From the NCBI GenBank assembly GCA_030596395.1, contig JAUVKF010000003.1:24407-88406 (forward strand): 64,000 bases of DNA, written 5' to 3'. How positions within the stretch are numbered: position 1 is the first letter of the stretch; each line of letters begins with the position of its first letter. A model generated the notes under the pieces. That model searched no databases. It had not been told where the DNA came from and was given only the letters and a program-made list of their open reading frames with translations. Shown one piece after another: positions 9,057-18,082 of this stretch. The stretch is from Chlorobiota bacterium. GTDB taxonomy: Bacteria; Bacteroidota; Bacteroidia; Bacteroidales; F082. Made by a program: the position numbers and the translations under genes.

Positions 9057-10441
9057 TTAGCAACCATCAGTTTTTTCTTCAAATATACTTTTTGTTCGTC
9101 TGATATTGTCAGGATATACAGTCCGGTATTTAGCTTATTCTGTAACACAAACTGGTTATTGCCTGACAGTTGATGTGTTTCAACTACCCTGCCATTTAGG
9201 TCATATACCTGTACCGTGTACGGTTTTTCTTTCAATCCATCCATCCGGATCACATCACCGTTTTGATAGGGATTTCTGAATATAGCCGTTATTTCTTCTT
9301 CCTGATTATCATCGATATCAGTGATGACAGTATATTGGATTGCCATTACCCAGCGTCTGAAGTTCACCCAGTCTTCTTCCATCATATCCCACCGCTGCTC
9401 GGTTTTCTCCAGCATATTGCCCATATCGTCATAGGTAAAAAATGCTTGCTTGAAGTTGTGCCAAACGGTGTCCATCATCGGTTTGAACTGCCATACAAAC
9501 TGGCTTAAATTTCCGGCATCGTCATAGGTGTAGTCAATCATTACCTTCTCAACCCAAACACTATCCCAGTGTATCCACTTTTCAAACACATAAAGGCTTA
9601 AATTGTCATCATCGTCCCATGTATAATTGTACCTTGTTACGTCTTTCCAGTCTGCATCAGGACTGGGTCTCACCTGACCGGTAACAAGAATAATATTTTC
9701 ACCGGCATCATCATATGAATACACAAGGCGATAATTTTCGAGCCAAAAATCAAAAAACGGTGACCATAGATAATTTGTTTTCGTGATTTTCAAACCTGAA
9801 TCATTATAGCCGTATTCGTTGTAGAAAAATTTGCGCCATTCATCAATAAAATGAAAGTAAATTTTTACTGTATCAGCTACCAGAAGATCATTGTTATAGG
9901 TAAATACCTTGTTATGGTGATCTACCCATTCTTCGTTAAACTTCGACCACCATTGGGTAAGAATATCATCTAAATTTCCATCATCGTTGTATGTTCTTTC
10001 CATTCTGAAATGATTGATCCAAACCATCGAATCAGGCCTGTAATACTGTATTACTACCTCTGTCAACTCATTGTTAACATTGTAGTTATATTCGAAAAAC
10101 AGTCCGTTTAACCAGAGGCTGTCAGGTGTAAATATCTGCACCAGTTTTTCAGTCGGTAGTTCTTCATCGTTCAACGTTTTAATGATCCGGCATCTCAATA
10201 TCCACTCCTCCAGTTCCCTGTTCCATTTATAACCGTAAAGTGTGTCGGTACCACCGTTCCTTAGAATATAACGGTAATAATCGTCTTCCGATTTTTCCTG
10301 CTCTTCTATTTCCTGGTTAAAGGTAAGGTCATATTTCTCCTGCATGAACTGTTCCTGGAGGATTTCAGGCAAATCAGGAATTTGGCCATTTAAGCTGAAG
10401 CCAAAGACAAGGCTCAAAATAAAAAGTAAAAATTTGTTCAT
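9053..10441 (-). CDS. T9SS type A sorting-domain protein with YD-like repeats
   Basis: Secreted protein of 462 residues with a signal peptide (MNKFLLFILSLVFGFSLNG). The middle contains at least five degenerate repeats of about 45-50 residues built around 'xxYxYDDAGNLxxxxxxxW', resembling YD/RHS-like strand repeats rich in Trp, Tyr and Asp. The last 75 residues form a type IX secretion C-terminal domain: RNPYQNGDVIRM, then YTVQVYDLNGRVV, then GLYILTISDEQKVYLKKKLMV. The mature protein is expected at the cell surface or released after T9SS export. A function cannot be assigned; adhesion or surface binding is possible. Its stop overlaps the truncated MOSC frame on the other strand. Confidence 0.82.
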   Translation of the reverse strand: MNKFLLFILSLVFGFSLNGQIPDLPEILQEQFMQEKYDLTFNQEIEEQEKSEDDYYRYILRNGGTDTLYGYKWNRELEEWILRCRIIKTLNDEELPTEKLVQIFTPDSLWLNGLFFEYNYNVNNELTEVVIQYYRPDSMVWINHFRMERTYNDDGNLDDILTQWWSKFNEEWVDHHNKVFTYNNDLLVADTVKIYFHFIDEWRKFFYNEYGYNDSGLKITKTNYLWSPFFDFWLENYRLVYSYDDAGENIILVTGQVRPSPDADWKDVTRYNYTWDDDDNLSLYVFEKWIHWDSVWVEKVMIDYTYDDAGNLSQFVWQFKPMMDTVWHNFKQAFFTYDDMGNMLEKTEQRWDMMEEDWVNFRRWVMAIQYTVITDIDDNQEEEITAIFRNPYQNGDVIRMDGLKEKPYTVQVYDLNGRVVETHQLSGNNQFVLQNKLNTGLYILTISDEQKVYLKKKLMVAN

Positions 10442-10803
10442 TTGAAATCTGTTTTAATATTAATCTGGTTGTGCCGTATTAAGTTATTCGGGATGATGTA
10501 AATATACGTTATTTTACGAATCACAGAATTACCCGGTTTTGATACACTTAAACTGTTTTTTTTAACATGTAGTTGCTTGATAAGGCATTATTATATTTTC
10601 CACATTATATTAAGAATGAGGAATAGTGTTCACGCCCGTTATTTTGCTTCTCCCAGGGTAAATATCGCTTACAACCCCCTATTCATAATTTTATCTCATA
10701 AAACATGTTAAACCGGTAAAATTTACCTGCTTTTGTCATATCTTTATGAAGAGTTTTTTCATTAAAATGATAGAGAATCATTTAAACAAAAATTCATGAA
10801 AAG
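10442..10803. other. Divergent intergenic region (362 bp)
   Basis: Lies between the divergent T9SS gene and the malonyl-CoA decarboxylase gene. The one clear element is a perfect 6-bp inverted repeat, GGTAAAATTTACC, at 10715-10727, about 77 bases upstream of the decarboxylase start; it could be an operator. A TTTG at 10732-10735 has no matching -7 box. No ORF or RNA was recognised. Confidence 0.4.
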
Positions 10804-12138
10804 ATGAATTTAATTCGCCGCATTACGAAAAGTATTCTGGATCCCATCGCGGATGCAGGAGAGAAATTTCTCGATCTAACGAAATTTCATGGGACAGCAA
10901 ACCAGAAACTATTGAATTTGTGCGAAGACCTGATTTCTCATAAGGGGGTTGCTTCCGGAATTGCACTGGCCAGGGAAGTTGTAAACCTTTACCAGAAATT
11001 AAACCAGGACGAAAAGCTCACCTTCTTTCTTGATTTGAATAAACAGTTCGGGCCTTCTTTGCCGGAAATTGAAAAAGCAGCAAAGGATTTTGTAAAACAG
11101 CCCGACGAACAATCTTTAAGCCTTCTTACAAAAAGCTTGCAATCTAACCGACAGAAACTTTTCTCCAGAATGAACATGGCGCCAAACGGCACCCGGGCAA
11201 TTGTTGACCTTCGTAAAGATCTTTTAAAATTTATGCGCTCAAACCCCGAACTTAAAACTGTGGATGATGACTTAAAAGTACTGCTTAAATCATGGTTTAA
11301 CCCCGGATTCCTGATTTTGAAAAGAATTAACTGGGATACCGAAGCATCAATTCTTGAGAAAATTATTCAGTATGAAGCGGTTCACAACATCGAAAACTGG
11401 AATGATTTAAAGCAACGCCTGGTTAAAGACCGCCGGTGCTTTGCCTATTTCCATCCCGCCCTTGAAGATGAGCCCCTGATATTTGTTGAGGTAGCTTTAA
11501 CAAGAGGGATTACAGGTTCTATTCAGGAGATTTTCAGTAAAGAAAGCAATGGAAAAAATAATTGGGATACTGCCATTTTTTATTCCATAAACAATTGCCA
11601 GCGAGGATTAAGACAAATTCCCCTTGGAAATTTCCTGTTCAAAATGGTGGCTACCGAACTGGCTGAAGAACTGCCGGCAATCAAGACATACTCAACGCTT
11701 TCTCCTGTTCCTGGTTTTGCAGATTGGCTAAAGGAAGAGTTGCAATCAAACAGTTCCGATATTATACCGGATAGCGACAAAGATGTTTTGAAACTGCTTG
11801 AAGACCCTGAATGGTTTACAGATGAAGAACAGTGCAAAAATCTTAAAAAACCGGTAATCAGCGCATGCGCCAATTATCTGGTTGAAGTGAAGAAAAACGG
11901 ATACCCGGTGAATCCTGTGGCTAAATTTCATTTTGGAAATGGAGCCAAATTGTACAGGATCAACTGGATGGGAAATACTTCTGAACACGGAATAGCTGAA
12001 TCATTCGGACTGATGGTGAATTACCTGTACGACCTTAAAAACATTGAATCCAACCATGAGGCCTATGTTCAGCGCGGGGAACTGGCGATTTCAAAATCGA
12101 TAAGGAAAAAGATAAATATAAGTTTGGAGAAAGGTTAA
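10804..12138 (+). CDS. Malonyl-CoA decarboxylase
   Basis: Cytosolic enzyme of 444 residues that converts malonyl-CoA to acetyl-CoA and CO2. An N-terminal helical domain (about 1-170) is followed by a GNAT-like catalytic domain. The family signatures are TLSPVPGF, with the conserved Ser at residue 300, and NTSEHGIAESFG, with the conserved catalytic His at 395, followed by MVNYLYDL. FVEVALTRGI near residue 224 is also characteristic. The length matches bacterial family members. No malonyl-CoA synthetase or malonate transporter is adjacent, so it may regulate the malonyl-CoA pool or act in odd-chain or malonate metabolism rather than in a dedicated malonate operon. The start ATG lies directly after an in-frame AT-rich leader. 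Confidence 0.93.
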   Translation: MNLIRRITKSILDPIADAGEKFLDLTKFHGTANQKLLNLCEDLISHKGVASGIALAREVVNLYQKLNQDEKLTFFLDLNKQFGPSLPEIEKAAKDFVKQPDEQSLSLLTKSLQSNRQKLFSRMNMAPNGTRAIVDLRKDLLKFMRSNPELKTVDDDLKVLLKSWFNPGFLILKRINWDTEASILEKIIQYEAVHNIENWNDLKQRLVKDRRCFAYFHPALEDEPLIFVEVALTRGITGSIQEIFSKESNGKNNWDTAIFYSINNCQRGLRQIPLGNFLFKMVATELAEELPAIKTYSTLSPVPGFADWLKEELQSNSSDIIPDSDKDVLKLLEDPEWFTDEEQCKNLKKPVISACANYLVEVKKNGYPVNPVAKFHFGNGAKLYRINWMGNTSEHGIAESFGLMVNYLYDLKNIESNHEAYVQRGELAISKSIRKKINISLEKG

Positions 12139-12313
12139 TACACAGAAAATATTTACCTTTTTAGCAAAACATGCTATTGTGAATTAAACCTTCCGATATG
12201 CTTAATAACCAAAATCTAACTTTGGAAATAGGTTAATTAACTTAATGACATATCTATTTGAAAATCATTTTTCCCCATTCACCGACTAAGCTATTCCACT
12301 CGCCGAATAGTGC

Positions 12314-12344
12314 TTTGCCAGCGCATTTTTTCACCATAGTTTTG
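12314..12344 (+). promoter_or_regulatory. Strong candidate Bacteroidota promoter (TTTG-N19-TAgtTTTG)
   Basis: TTTG at 12314-12317 is separated by 19 bases from TAgtTTTG at 12337-12344, the expected -33/-7 arrangement. Transcription would begin near 12350, which places the ATG at 12349 at or before the start site and supports ATG 12376 as the translation start of the repeat protein. Confidence 0.65.
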
Positions 12345-12375
12345 CTTCATGAAACGAATTAAAAAACACAATATC

Positions 12376-12837
12376 ATGAAAACTAAACTACATATTGCAG
12401 CACTGATCACCATGATTACCCTGGTTGTAACCGGTAACTTATTTGCATCAGAATTTAACTTTAATGACGAAGCTTACATCAACGATATTCCTTTCGATAC
12501 TGAAGTGGTAGTCAGTGAAATAATGACACCAGAATTTGACTTAGAAGATGAAGCCTATATCGATGACATTCCGTTTAACACGGCTTGTGTAGCAGCAAAT
12601 TGCAATTACAGGAAAGCCATTTCGGTTTCATTTGAAATGGAAGAAGAAACTTATATCGATGATATGCCTTTTGATACAGAAAAAGTAGCCGTGAGCTATG
12701 CATACAACAAGGCAACATTGGTTGAATACGAAATGGAAGACGAAGCAAACATTGATGACATTCCATTTGATACATTTTCAATTGCAGCTAACAGCAATAA
12801 AGACAATACAATCAACTTGATCGCATCACAAAAGTAA
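12376..12837 (+). CDS. Small secreted protein with four YIDDIPFDT repeats
   Basis: Secreted protein of 153 residues from ATG 12376 (an in-frame ATG at 12349 lies at the predicted transcription start). The signal peptide MKTKLHIAALITMITLVVTGNLFA is followed by four tandem units of about 30-35 residues. Each contains the core (E/D)EAYIDDIPFDT: NDEAYINDIPFDT, EDEAYIDDIPFNT, EEETYIDDMPFDT and EDEANIDDIPFDT. Linkers are variable and one holds two Cys (CVAANC). The repeats are strongly acidic with a conserved Ile-Asp-Asp-Ile-Pro-Phe core, which might bind metal or a partner protein. I do not recognise a characterised function. It has its own promoter and a strong terminator downstream, so it is a single-gene unit. 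Confidence 0.75.
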   Translation: MKTKLHIAALITMITLVVTGNLFASEFNFNDEAYINDIPFDTEVVVSEIMTPEFDLEDEAYIDDIPFNTACVAANCNYRKAISVSFEMEEETYIDDMPFDTEKVAVSYAYNKATLVEYEMEDEANIDDIPFDTFSIAANSNKDNTINLIASQK

Positions 12838-12884
12838 ATTAGAGGTTTGCGATTTGTTGTTTGTTTCGTTTCAACATATCTCCG

Positions 12885-12916
12885 GAAGCACGCAGAAATG
12901 CGTGCTTCTTTATTTA
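12885..12916 (+). terminator. Rho-independent terminator
   Basis: A perfect 9-bp stem (GAAGCACGC / GCGTGCTTC, 12885-12893 and 12900-12908) with a six-base loop is followed by a T-rich tract. It lies 48 bases after the repeat-protein stop and 28 bases before the end of the convergent radical SAM gene, so it may serve both strands. Confidence 0.8.
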
Positions 12917-12943
12917 GTGCAATTAAAGCAATTTGATATTGGG

Positions 12944-14464
12944 TCAATTCCGAATCGGTGCATCCAATCCCTGCTCAATCATCCATTCGGGAAGTTCGGG
13001 TTTGTGGCTTAAAGTTTTTTTACGGAAAGGGCTCCACAACAGTGTAAATATATCTGAGGCTGTCATATATCGGCCAAATTTTCGTAAGAGCCTGAAAGTG
13101 GCTACAGGACGATAGAGTACCAGGTAACCAAACAACTTCATATATCCCTTTTTCCTGGCTTGGTGAACTACTTCGCTCGGAAGAATTGTTGGATCAATAT
13201 CAGAGCATTTGAACCACTTATACCAATCGCACTCATCATCAATGATACCTTTATCAACATATTCCTGCCAGAGCGGGGTTCCGCGGTAAGCGCAAAGCCG
13301 ATTAAAGCCAAATGTGTCGAGCTTAAGCCTGGCAGCGAAACGGAAACTTTCAACAATGTCGTCAACCGTTTCATCCGGCGATCCGATCAGGAAAAAGCCG
13401 TGTGCTGTTTCAATTCCGACTTTTTTGGCTTGTTTTACAGCATTTTCTATCTGTTCGATGGTCTGGTTCTTGTTCAGTCGGTCGAGTACTTTCTGTGTTC
13501 CTGCTTCAATGCCAAAGGCAAGAAAAGTGCAGTTAGCCTTTACCATTAATGGGAGTTCCTCTACAGCCAGTGAATCCACTCTACCTTCACAGCCCCAATG
13601 GAACCCCAGCTTTCTGTCAATGATCCCATTACAGATGGCCTCGATGCGTTTCCGCTGCATCAGAAAATGATCATCGGTAAGATAAATTGATCTGTAGCCT
13701 TCATCATGCAACTGTTGCATTTCACCCAGTACGTGCTCCGGTGAGCGGCTCCGCCACCTGCCTCTGGCCAAAGATGGAATGTCGCAATAGATACATTGAA
13801 AAGGGCAGCCACGTGTTGTTTGCATGGTACAAAAACGGTCGAGCGAAAGAACAGCCGGCACATCCAGCGGCATCGATTCGATATACTCGATGGGCAGGCT
13901 TTTCCTGTCGGGATAAGGAAATTGGTCGAGGTCTTTGATCAACGGTCTGTCAGGATTATGCACTACCTCTCCGTTCGACCGCCAGGTAAGACTTCCCACT
14001 ATTTTCAGATTATCCAGGTTGTCGAGGTACTCAGGAATCAGTTCTTCACCTTCCCCCCTGCCTACACAATCGATGTACGGTGCATCATTCATAATTTCAA
14101 CAGCATTAACTGTTGCAAATGCTCCTCCAACAATAATGGGTGCTTTCGGTGCTGCTTTCTTCAGCCGTTGCGCCATACTCTTCATAACATTGTATGAAGT
14201 AGTTGAAAGAAAAGAAAGAGCAAGTATATCAGGTTCTTCCTCTTTCACGGCTTGCTCGATGTGCTCTTCCTTCATCTTTGGATGGCATGTATCGAACATC
14301 GTGACCTCGTGTCCGTGGCTGCGGATTACCGGCGCCAGTGTCTGAATGCCAAGTGGCGGGAAAGCCATCACCTCAATGCGGTCACTGTTTTCTTGTTTCC
14401 TGAGTTTTTCAGGAAGAATATTGTAATAATCCTCGTCGCGGATATAAATGAGGAAGATCTTCAT
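12944..14464 (-). CDS. B12-binding-domain radical SAM protein
   Basis: Radical SAM enzyme of 506 residues. The N-terminal 160 residues form a cobalamin-binding-like Rossmann domain (PPLGIQTLAPVIRSHGHEVTMFD, then VGGAFAT and the GRGEGE segment). The canonical DxHxxG cobalamin-ligating motif is absent, as in many relatives. The radical SAM core begins at TTRGCPFQCIYCD with Cys220, Cys224 and Cys227 binding the [4Fe-4S] cluster. GIEAGTQKVLDRLNK and HGFFLIGSPDET are typical later motifs of the BchE/HpnP-like group. The substrate cannot be inferred: neighbours are unrelated and no biosynthetic cluster is present. The oxygen-sensitive cluster fits an anaerobic or microaerobic host. Confidence 0.88.
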   Translation of the reverse strand: MKIFLIYIRDEDYYNILPEKLRKQENSDRIEVMAFPPLGIQTLAPVIRSHGHEVTMFDTCHPKMKEEHIEQAVKEEEPDILALSFLSTTSYNVMKSMAQRLKKAAPKAPIIVGGAFATVNAVEIMNDAPYIDCVGRGEGEELIPEYLDNLDNLKIVGSLTWRSNGEVVHNPDRPLIKDLDQFPYPDRKSLPIEYIESMPLDVPAVLSLDRFCTMQTTRGCPFQCIYCDIPSLARGRWRSRSPEHVLGEMQQLHDEGYRSIYLTDDHFLMQRKRIEAICNGIIDRKLGFHWGCEGRVDSLAVEELPLMVKANCTFLAFGIEAGTQKVLDRLNKNQTIEQIENAVKQAKKVGIETAHGFFLIGSPDETVDDIVESFRFAARLKLDTFGFNRLCAYRGTPLWQEYVDKGIIDDECDWYKWFKCSDIDPTILPSEVVHQARKKGYMKLFGYLVLYRPVATFRLLRKFGRYMTASDIFTLLWSPFRKKTLSHKPELPEWMIEQGLDAPIRN

Positions 14465-14674
14465 AAACGAATCATTTGGTGTAAAGGTGATAAAAGTAGA
14501 TAAAATATGTATCCTTTCTGGAAACTATGAGCTATGCAGCTTTGTTGTCTGTAATATCTGCCTGACAACTTGCTCAGAAGGGGAACCTCATCGTAAAGAG
14601 TTATCCTTTTTTGGCGCCGGATGAATCTCTCAGTTAAAAACCATTAAATTAGCCCATACAAAAAACACAAAACA

Positions 14675-15475
14675 ATGAATACAAAGATCACCATAGTTAC
14701 AATGCTTCTTTTGAGCATTTTCATCACATCATCATGCGAACAGAAAACCAAAAAGGACGGAGTACAAGCTATCAATAATAACCTACTGATGGCCACGCTC
14801 TACAATTATTATGCTTCCGAATACAGTGCTTTGTCACACCAGGCCTTTAATATTGCAACTGAAAGGCTTATTGATATAAGGAGAGAAAACCCAGCCCGCC
14901 CTGACCTGGCCGTTATAATAGATATTGATGAAACAATACTGGACAACAGCCCTTTTGAAGCGAAGATGATCCTTGCTGACTCAGAATTTAATTCAGGTTC
15001 GTGGACACACTGGTGTAAGCTGGCTGCTGCCGAACCGGTTCCGGGGGCTTTGGAGTTTTTGCAACTGGCCGATTCGATGGGTTTTAATGTGTTCTATATT
15101 TCGAACAGGAGTAAGGAAAAAGTTCAGGATTCAACAATCATAAACCTTCAAAAACTTGGTTTTCCGCAGCTTAATGCAGATCATTTTTTATTGAAAGAAA
15201 AAACAAGCAACAAAGAAAGCCGCAGGCAAGTGGTTTTAAAAAACTATGAAATTGTATTGCTTGCCGGAGATAATCTTGGCGATTTTTATGAAGATTCATC
15301 CGATCATGCTGTTCGTGATAGTCTGATGCTGGCCAATAAAGAAAATTTTGGAAACAAATTCATTGTACTGCCCAATGCCATGTATGGCGAGTGGGTTGCA
15401 TCTATTGGGCTTCGTGGTAATAAAAAAGCAGCAGATTCGTTATTGAAAGTGATGATAAAAAGTTACCACGATTGA
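14675..15475 (+). CDS. Lipoprotein e(P4)-type 5'-nucleotidase / class C acid phosphatase
   Basis: HAD-superfamily lipoprotein of 266 residues. Signal peptide and lipobox end at Cys21 (IFITSSC). The HAD nucleophile motif is DIDETILDNS, with Asp83 and Asp85; ISNRS gives motif II and AGDNLGDFYED the acidic motif IV. The W-x-x-W-C segment before PVPGA is typical of class C acid phosphatases. Relatives on the outer surface dephosphorylate nucleoside monophosphates and NMN to allow uptake. It is flanked by an upstream promoter region and by the GH97 gene 54 bases downstream, which may be co-transcribed but is functionally unrelated. Confidence 0.92.
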   Translation: MNTKITIVTMLLLSIFITSSCEQKTKKDGVQAINNNLLMATLYNYYASEYSALSHQAFNIATERLIDIRRENPARPDLAVIIDIDETILDNSPFEAKMILADSEFNSGSWTHWCKLAAAEPVPGALEFLQLADSMGFNVFYISNRSKEKVQDSTIINLQKLGFPQLNADHFLLKEKTSNKESRRQVVLKNYEIVLLAGDNLGDFYEDSSDHAVRDSLMLANKENFGNKFIVLPNAMYGEWVASIGLRGNKKAADSLLKVMIKSYHD

Positions 15476-15529
15476 TAAAAAGGTTATTTATGTTTTTAAT
15501 ATTTCCTATTAATTCTCAATAAGTTCAGC

Positions 15530-17608
15530 ATGAGAAATCTATTATACCTCCTTACAGGAATTATCTTAGTCATGGCATCCTGCAATTTGAAAAAACAGCC
15601 TTCGGATATGTTTGTTGTTTCACCCGATAGAAATATAAAAGTCAAATTTTATCTAACATCAAGTGGACAGCCTGCCTATCATGTAAGTTTTAAAGGAAAA
15701 CCCATTATTGATGAGTCAACGTTGGGGTTTAAGCTTAAAGATGCACTTCCTTTAAAAAACAATTGGGAGCTAGTTACGAAAAATCTTCATGAATTCAACG
15801 AAACCTGGGAAATGCCATGGGGCGAGCAGCTTGAAGTTTTGAATCATTATACAGAGTTGGTGGTTGGATTGAAAGAAACCAAGGAGCCCAATCGGATCAT
15901 AAGGATTGTTTTCAGGGTTTATAATGATGGACTGGGATTCAGGTTTGAGTTTCCCCGGCAGGAGGCGATAGATACAGTTATTATCATGGATGAAAATACA
16001 CGCTTCAACCTAACCGGCAACCACCTGTGCTGGTGGCAGCCCGGCGACTGGGATATTTATGAACATCTTTATCATAAAACACGCCTCAACGAAATTGATG
16101 CCCTTCAGTTTCAGAATCACAAAAACCTGGCACAATCCTACATCCCTGAAAATGCGGTGAATACGCCGGTCACCATGAAAACTGATGAAGGGCTTTACCT
16201 GAGCTTCCACGAAGCCAACCTGACCGATTATGCAGGTATGACATTAAAGATTTTCAAGGAGCAATTTTTACTGCAAAGTGAATTGGTTGGGTCTGACAGG
16301 CTAGGATATAAAGTGAAACGAAGCACGCCTTTCGAAACACCCTGGCGCACAATACAAATCAGTGAAACAGCCGGGGGTTTAATCGAATCCAATTTGATCG
16401 TTAACCTGAACGAGCCCAATAAAATTGGTGATGTAAGCTGGTTTAAACCAACCAAATACACCGGCATATGGTGGGAAATGCATCTTGGAAAAAACACCTG
16501 GGATTATGCCGGTGGCAAACATGGGGCGACAACCAATAATGCTAAAAAACTGATTGATTTCTCATCAGAAAACGGCATTGGCGCCATGCTGGTTGAAGGT
16601 TGGAATACAGGCTGGGAAATCTATGTAGCAGCTGACGGCCGCAAAGGAAAGTTTGATTTTGTAACCCCCTACCCTGACTATAACCTGAAAAAGGTGGTTA
16701 AGTATGGAAAAAGAAAAGGTGTTGAACTTATCATGCACCACGAAACACAGGGAGCACCGGAGAACTACGAAAAAAACCTCAATGAGGCATACCAGTTGAT
16801 GAGCGATCTGGGTATTCATACGGTTAAAACCGGATATGTGGGAACAATCATCCCAAAAGGAGAATACCATCATGGGCAATATATGGTAAATCATTATCGG
16901 AAAGTAATTGAAACAGCTGCTAAATACAAAGTAGCTGTTAATGCACACGAACCCATTAAGGCTACAGGAATCCGACGTACTTATCCAAATGCCATCTCAC
17001 GTGAAGGATTACGCGGCCAGGAATTTAACGCGTGGTCATCTGACGGAGGGAATCCACCAGATCACCTTCCAAATGTTGCTTTCACGCGAATGCTTGCCGG
17101 ACCGATTGATTATACACCGGGAATTTTCAACATTAAACTAAATCCCTACAAACCGGATAACCAGGTGAACACTACCCTCGCCCAGCAACTGGCTTTGTAT
17201 GTTGTTATTTACAGTCCGATACAAATGGTGCCTGATTTAGCTAAAAATTATGAACGTCAGCCCGCTTTTCAGTTCATCCGCGATGTGGGTGTTGACTGGA
17301 AGCAATCAAAAGTATTGAATGGCGAGGTTGGTGATTTTGTGACCATTGCCCGCGAAGAAAGGGAAACAGGCAACTGGTTTATCGGCAGCATCACCGACGA
17401 AAATCCAAGAACAATTTCCATCATACTCGATTTTCTTGAACCGGGCGTAACTTACGATGCCATCATTTATGCCGATGGCCCCAAAGCTCACTGGGACGAT
17501 AATCCAATCGACATTGAAATTCATAAAAAGGAAGTACACAATCAAACTGAATTGACCATTAACCTGGCTCCGGGGGGTGGGTTTGCTGTTAGTGTGATGA
17601 AGAAATAA
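15530..17608 (+). CDS. GH97 family alpha-glucosidase, inverting (SusB-like) type
   Basis: Lipoprotein glycoside hydrolase of 692 residues; the lipobox ends at Cys18 (LVMASC). It has the three-part GH97 architecture: N-terminal beta-sandwich (about 25-290), a TIM-barrel catalytic domain and a C-terminal beta domain. Candidate catalytic glutamates are Glu405 (HHE), Glu474 (NAHEP) and Glu498 (LRGQE). Their spacing (69 and 24 residues) equals that of SusB Glu439, Glu508 and Glu532. The KTGYVGT segment lacks the Asp nucleophile of retaining GH97 members. It therefore likely hydrolyses alpha-glucosides with inversion in the periplasm or at the outer membrane. No SusC/SusD pair is nearby, so it is not part of a visible polysaccharide locus. 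Confidence 0.92.
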   Translation: MRNLLYLLTGIILVMASCNLKKQPSDMFVVSPDRNIKVKFYLTSSGQPAYHVSFKGKPIIDESTLGFKLKDALPLKNNWELVTKNLHEFNETWEMPWGEQLEVLNHYTELVVGLKETKEPNRIIRIVFRVYNDGLGFRFEFPRQEAIDTVIIMDENTRFNLTGNHLCWWQPGDWDIYEHLYHKTRLNEIDALQFQNHKNLAQSYIPENAVNTPVTMKTDEGLYLSFHEANLTDYAGMTLKIFKEQFLLQSELVGSDRLGYKVKRSTPFETPWRTIQISETAGGLIESNLIVNLNEPNKIGDVSWFKPTKYTGIWWEMHLGKNTWDYAGGKHGATTNNAKKLIDFSSENGIGAMLVEGWNTGWEIYVAADGRKGKFDFVTPYPDYNLKKVVKYGKRKGVELIMHHETQGAPENYEKNLNEAYQLMSDLGIHTVKTGYVGTIIPKGEYHHGQYMVNHYRKVIETAAKYKVAVNAHEPIKATGIRRTYPNAISREGLRGQEFNAWSSDGGNPPDHLPNVAFTRMLAGPIDYTPGIFNIKLNPYKPDNQVNTTLAQQLALYVVIYSPIQMVPDLAKNYERQPAFQFIRDVGVDWKQSKVLNGEVGDFVTIAREERETGNWFIGSITDENPRTISIILDFLEPGVTYDAIIYADGPKAHWDDNPIDIEIHKKEVHNQTELTINLAPGGGFAVSVMKK

Positions 17609-17613
17609 ATCCG

Positions 17614-17667
17614 CTTCAGGCGTCCACGCCTGAAGAAACTATGTACTAGCTTAAGTCTGAGACTTAA
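17614..17667. repeat. Palindromic spacer repeats, copy 1
   Basis: A perfect 10-bp stem (CTTCAGGCGT / ACGCCTGAAG, loop CC) at 17614-17635 and a second palindrome (TTAAGTC-TGA-GACTTAA) at 17651-17667 lie just after the GH97 stop. The same pair recurs at 17959-18028. There is no T-run, so a terminator role is doubtful. Confidence 0.8.
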
Positions 17668-17763
17668 ACCAGGGAGAGTTTTTAAATGATTTTCAATACT
17701 TTACAGCACTTATCGCTTGCTTTTTTGACTAATTATTTGTATATTGCAAAACAATTCAATACA

Positions 17764-17937
17764 ATGAGTGACTATATATTCATATTCGTCATAGTTGGAA
17801 TTATTTTAATCGCTTTATTCAATATACGTTTTATCAGCCGTCTTTCAAGAAGTATTGGTTTATTCATTATGTCAATAGGCAGGATTTTTCATCACAAAAA
17901 ACGACACACATCAAACCATGCCGGTTCTCCAGAATAA
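17764..17937 (+). CDS. Small single-pass membrane protein (57 aa), hypothetical
   Basis: Short frame of 57 residues from ATG 17764: MSDYIFIFVIVGIILIALF forms one clear transmembrane helix, followed by a basic amphipathic stretch (RFISRLSRSIGLFIMSIGRIFHHKKRH). An upstream ATG at 17686 would add 26 residues without obvious purpose. The gene sits between two copies of the same palindromic spacer repeat and has no recognisable family. Coding status is plausible because of the clean membrane helix with a positive-inside tail, but it is unproven. Confidence 0.35.
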   Translation: MSDYIFIFVIVGIILIALFNIRFISRLSRSIGLFIMSIGRIFHHKKRHTSNHAGSPE

Positions 17938-17958
17938 AGTCATTATCTTCTCCCAGTT

Positions 17959-18061
17959 TCAGGCGTCCACGCCTGAGGTTTACCAAATTACTACACTCAT
18001 TGTTGGGTTTAAGTCAGAAGACTTAAACCAGAAAGATATGTTTAAGCCTGGAGGCTTAAAC
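17959..18061. repeat. Palindromic spacer repeats, copy 2
   Basis: Contains TCAGGCGT-CC-ACGCCTGA (17959-17976), GTTTAAGTC-AGAA-GACTTAAAC (18007-18028) and GTTTAAGCC-TGGA-GGCTTAAAC (18040-18061). The first two match the copy after the GH97 gene; the third is a compensated variant of the second, keeping the stem while changing the base pairs. Confidence 0.8.
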
Positions 18062-18082
18062 CAGTATTATGGTAGCAAATGG

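Noticed and set aside
14600..14640. Glycine-riboswitch-like words (GGCGCCGGATGAATCTCTCAG region) before the e(P4) gene
   Set aside because: The upstream GGAGAG arm and paired helices are absent, and the downstream gene is unrelated to glycine.
15530..17608. Retaining GH97 (alpha-galactosidase) assignment
   Set aside because: The spacing of the three glutamates matches SusB and the Asp nucleophile of retaining members is missing.
17614..17635. Terminator of the GH97 gene
   Set aside because: The hairpin is strong but is followed by GAAACTATG, not a T-run, and it recurs elsewhere as a spacer repeat.
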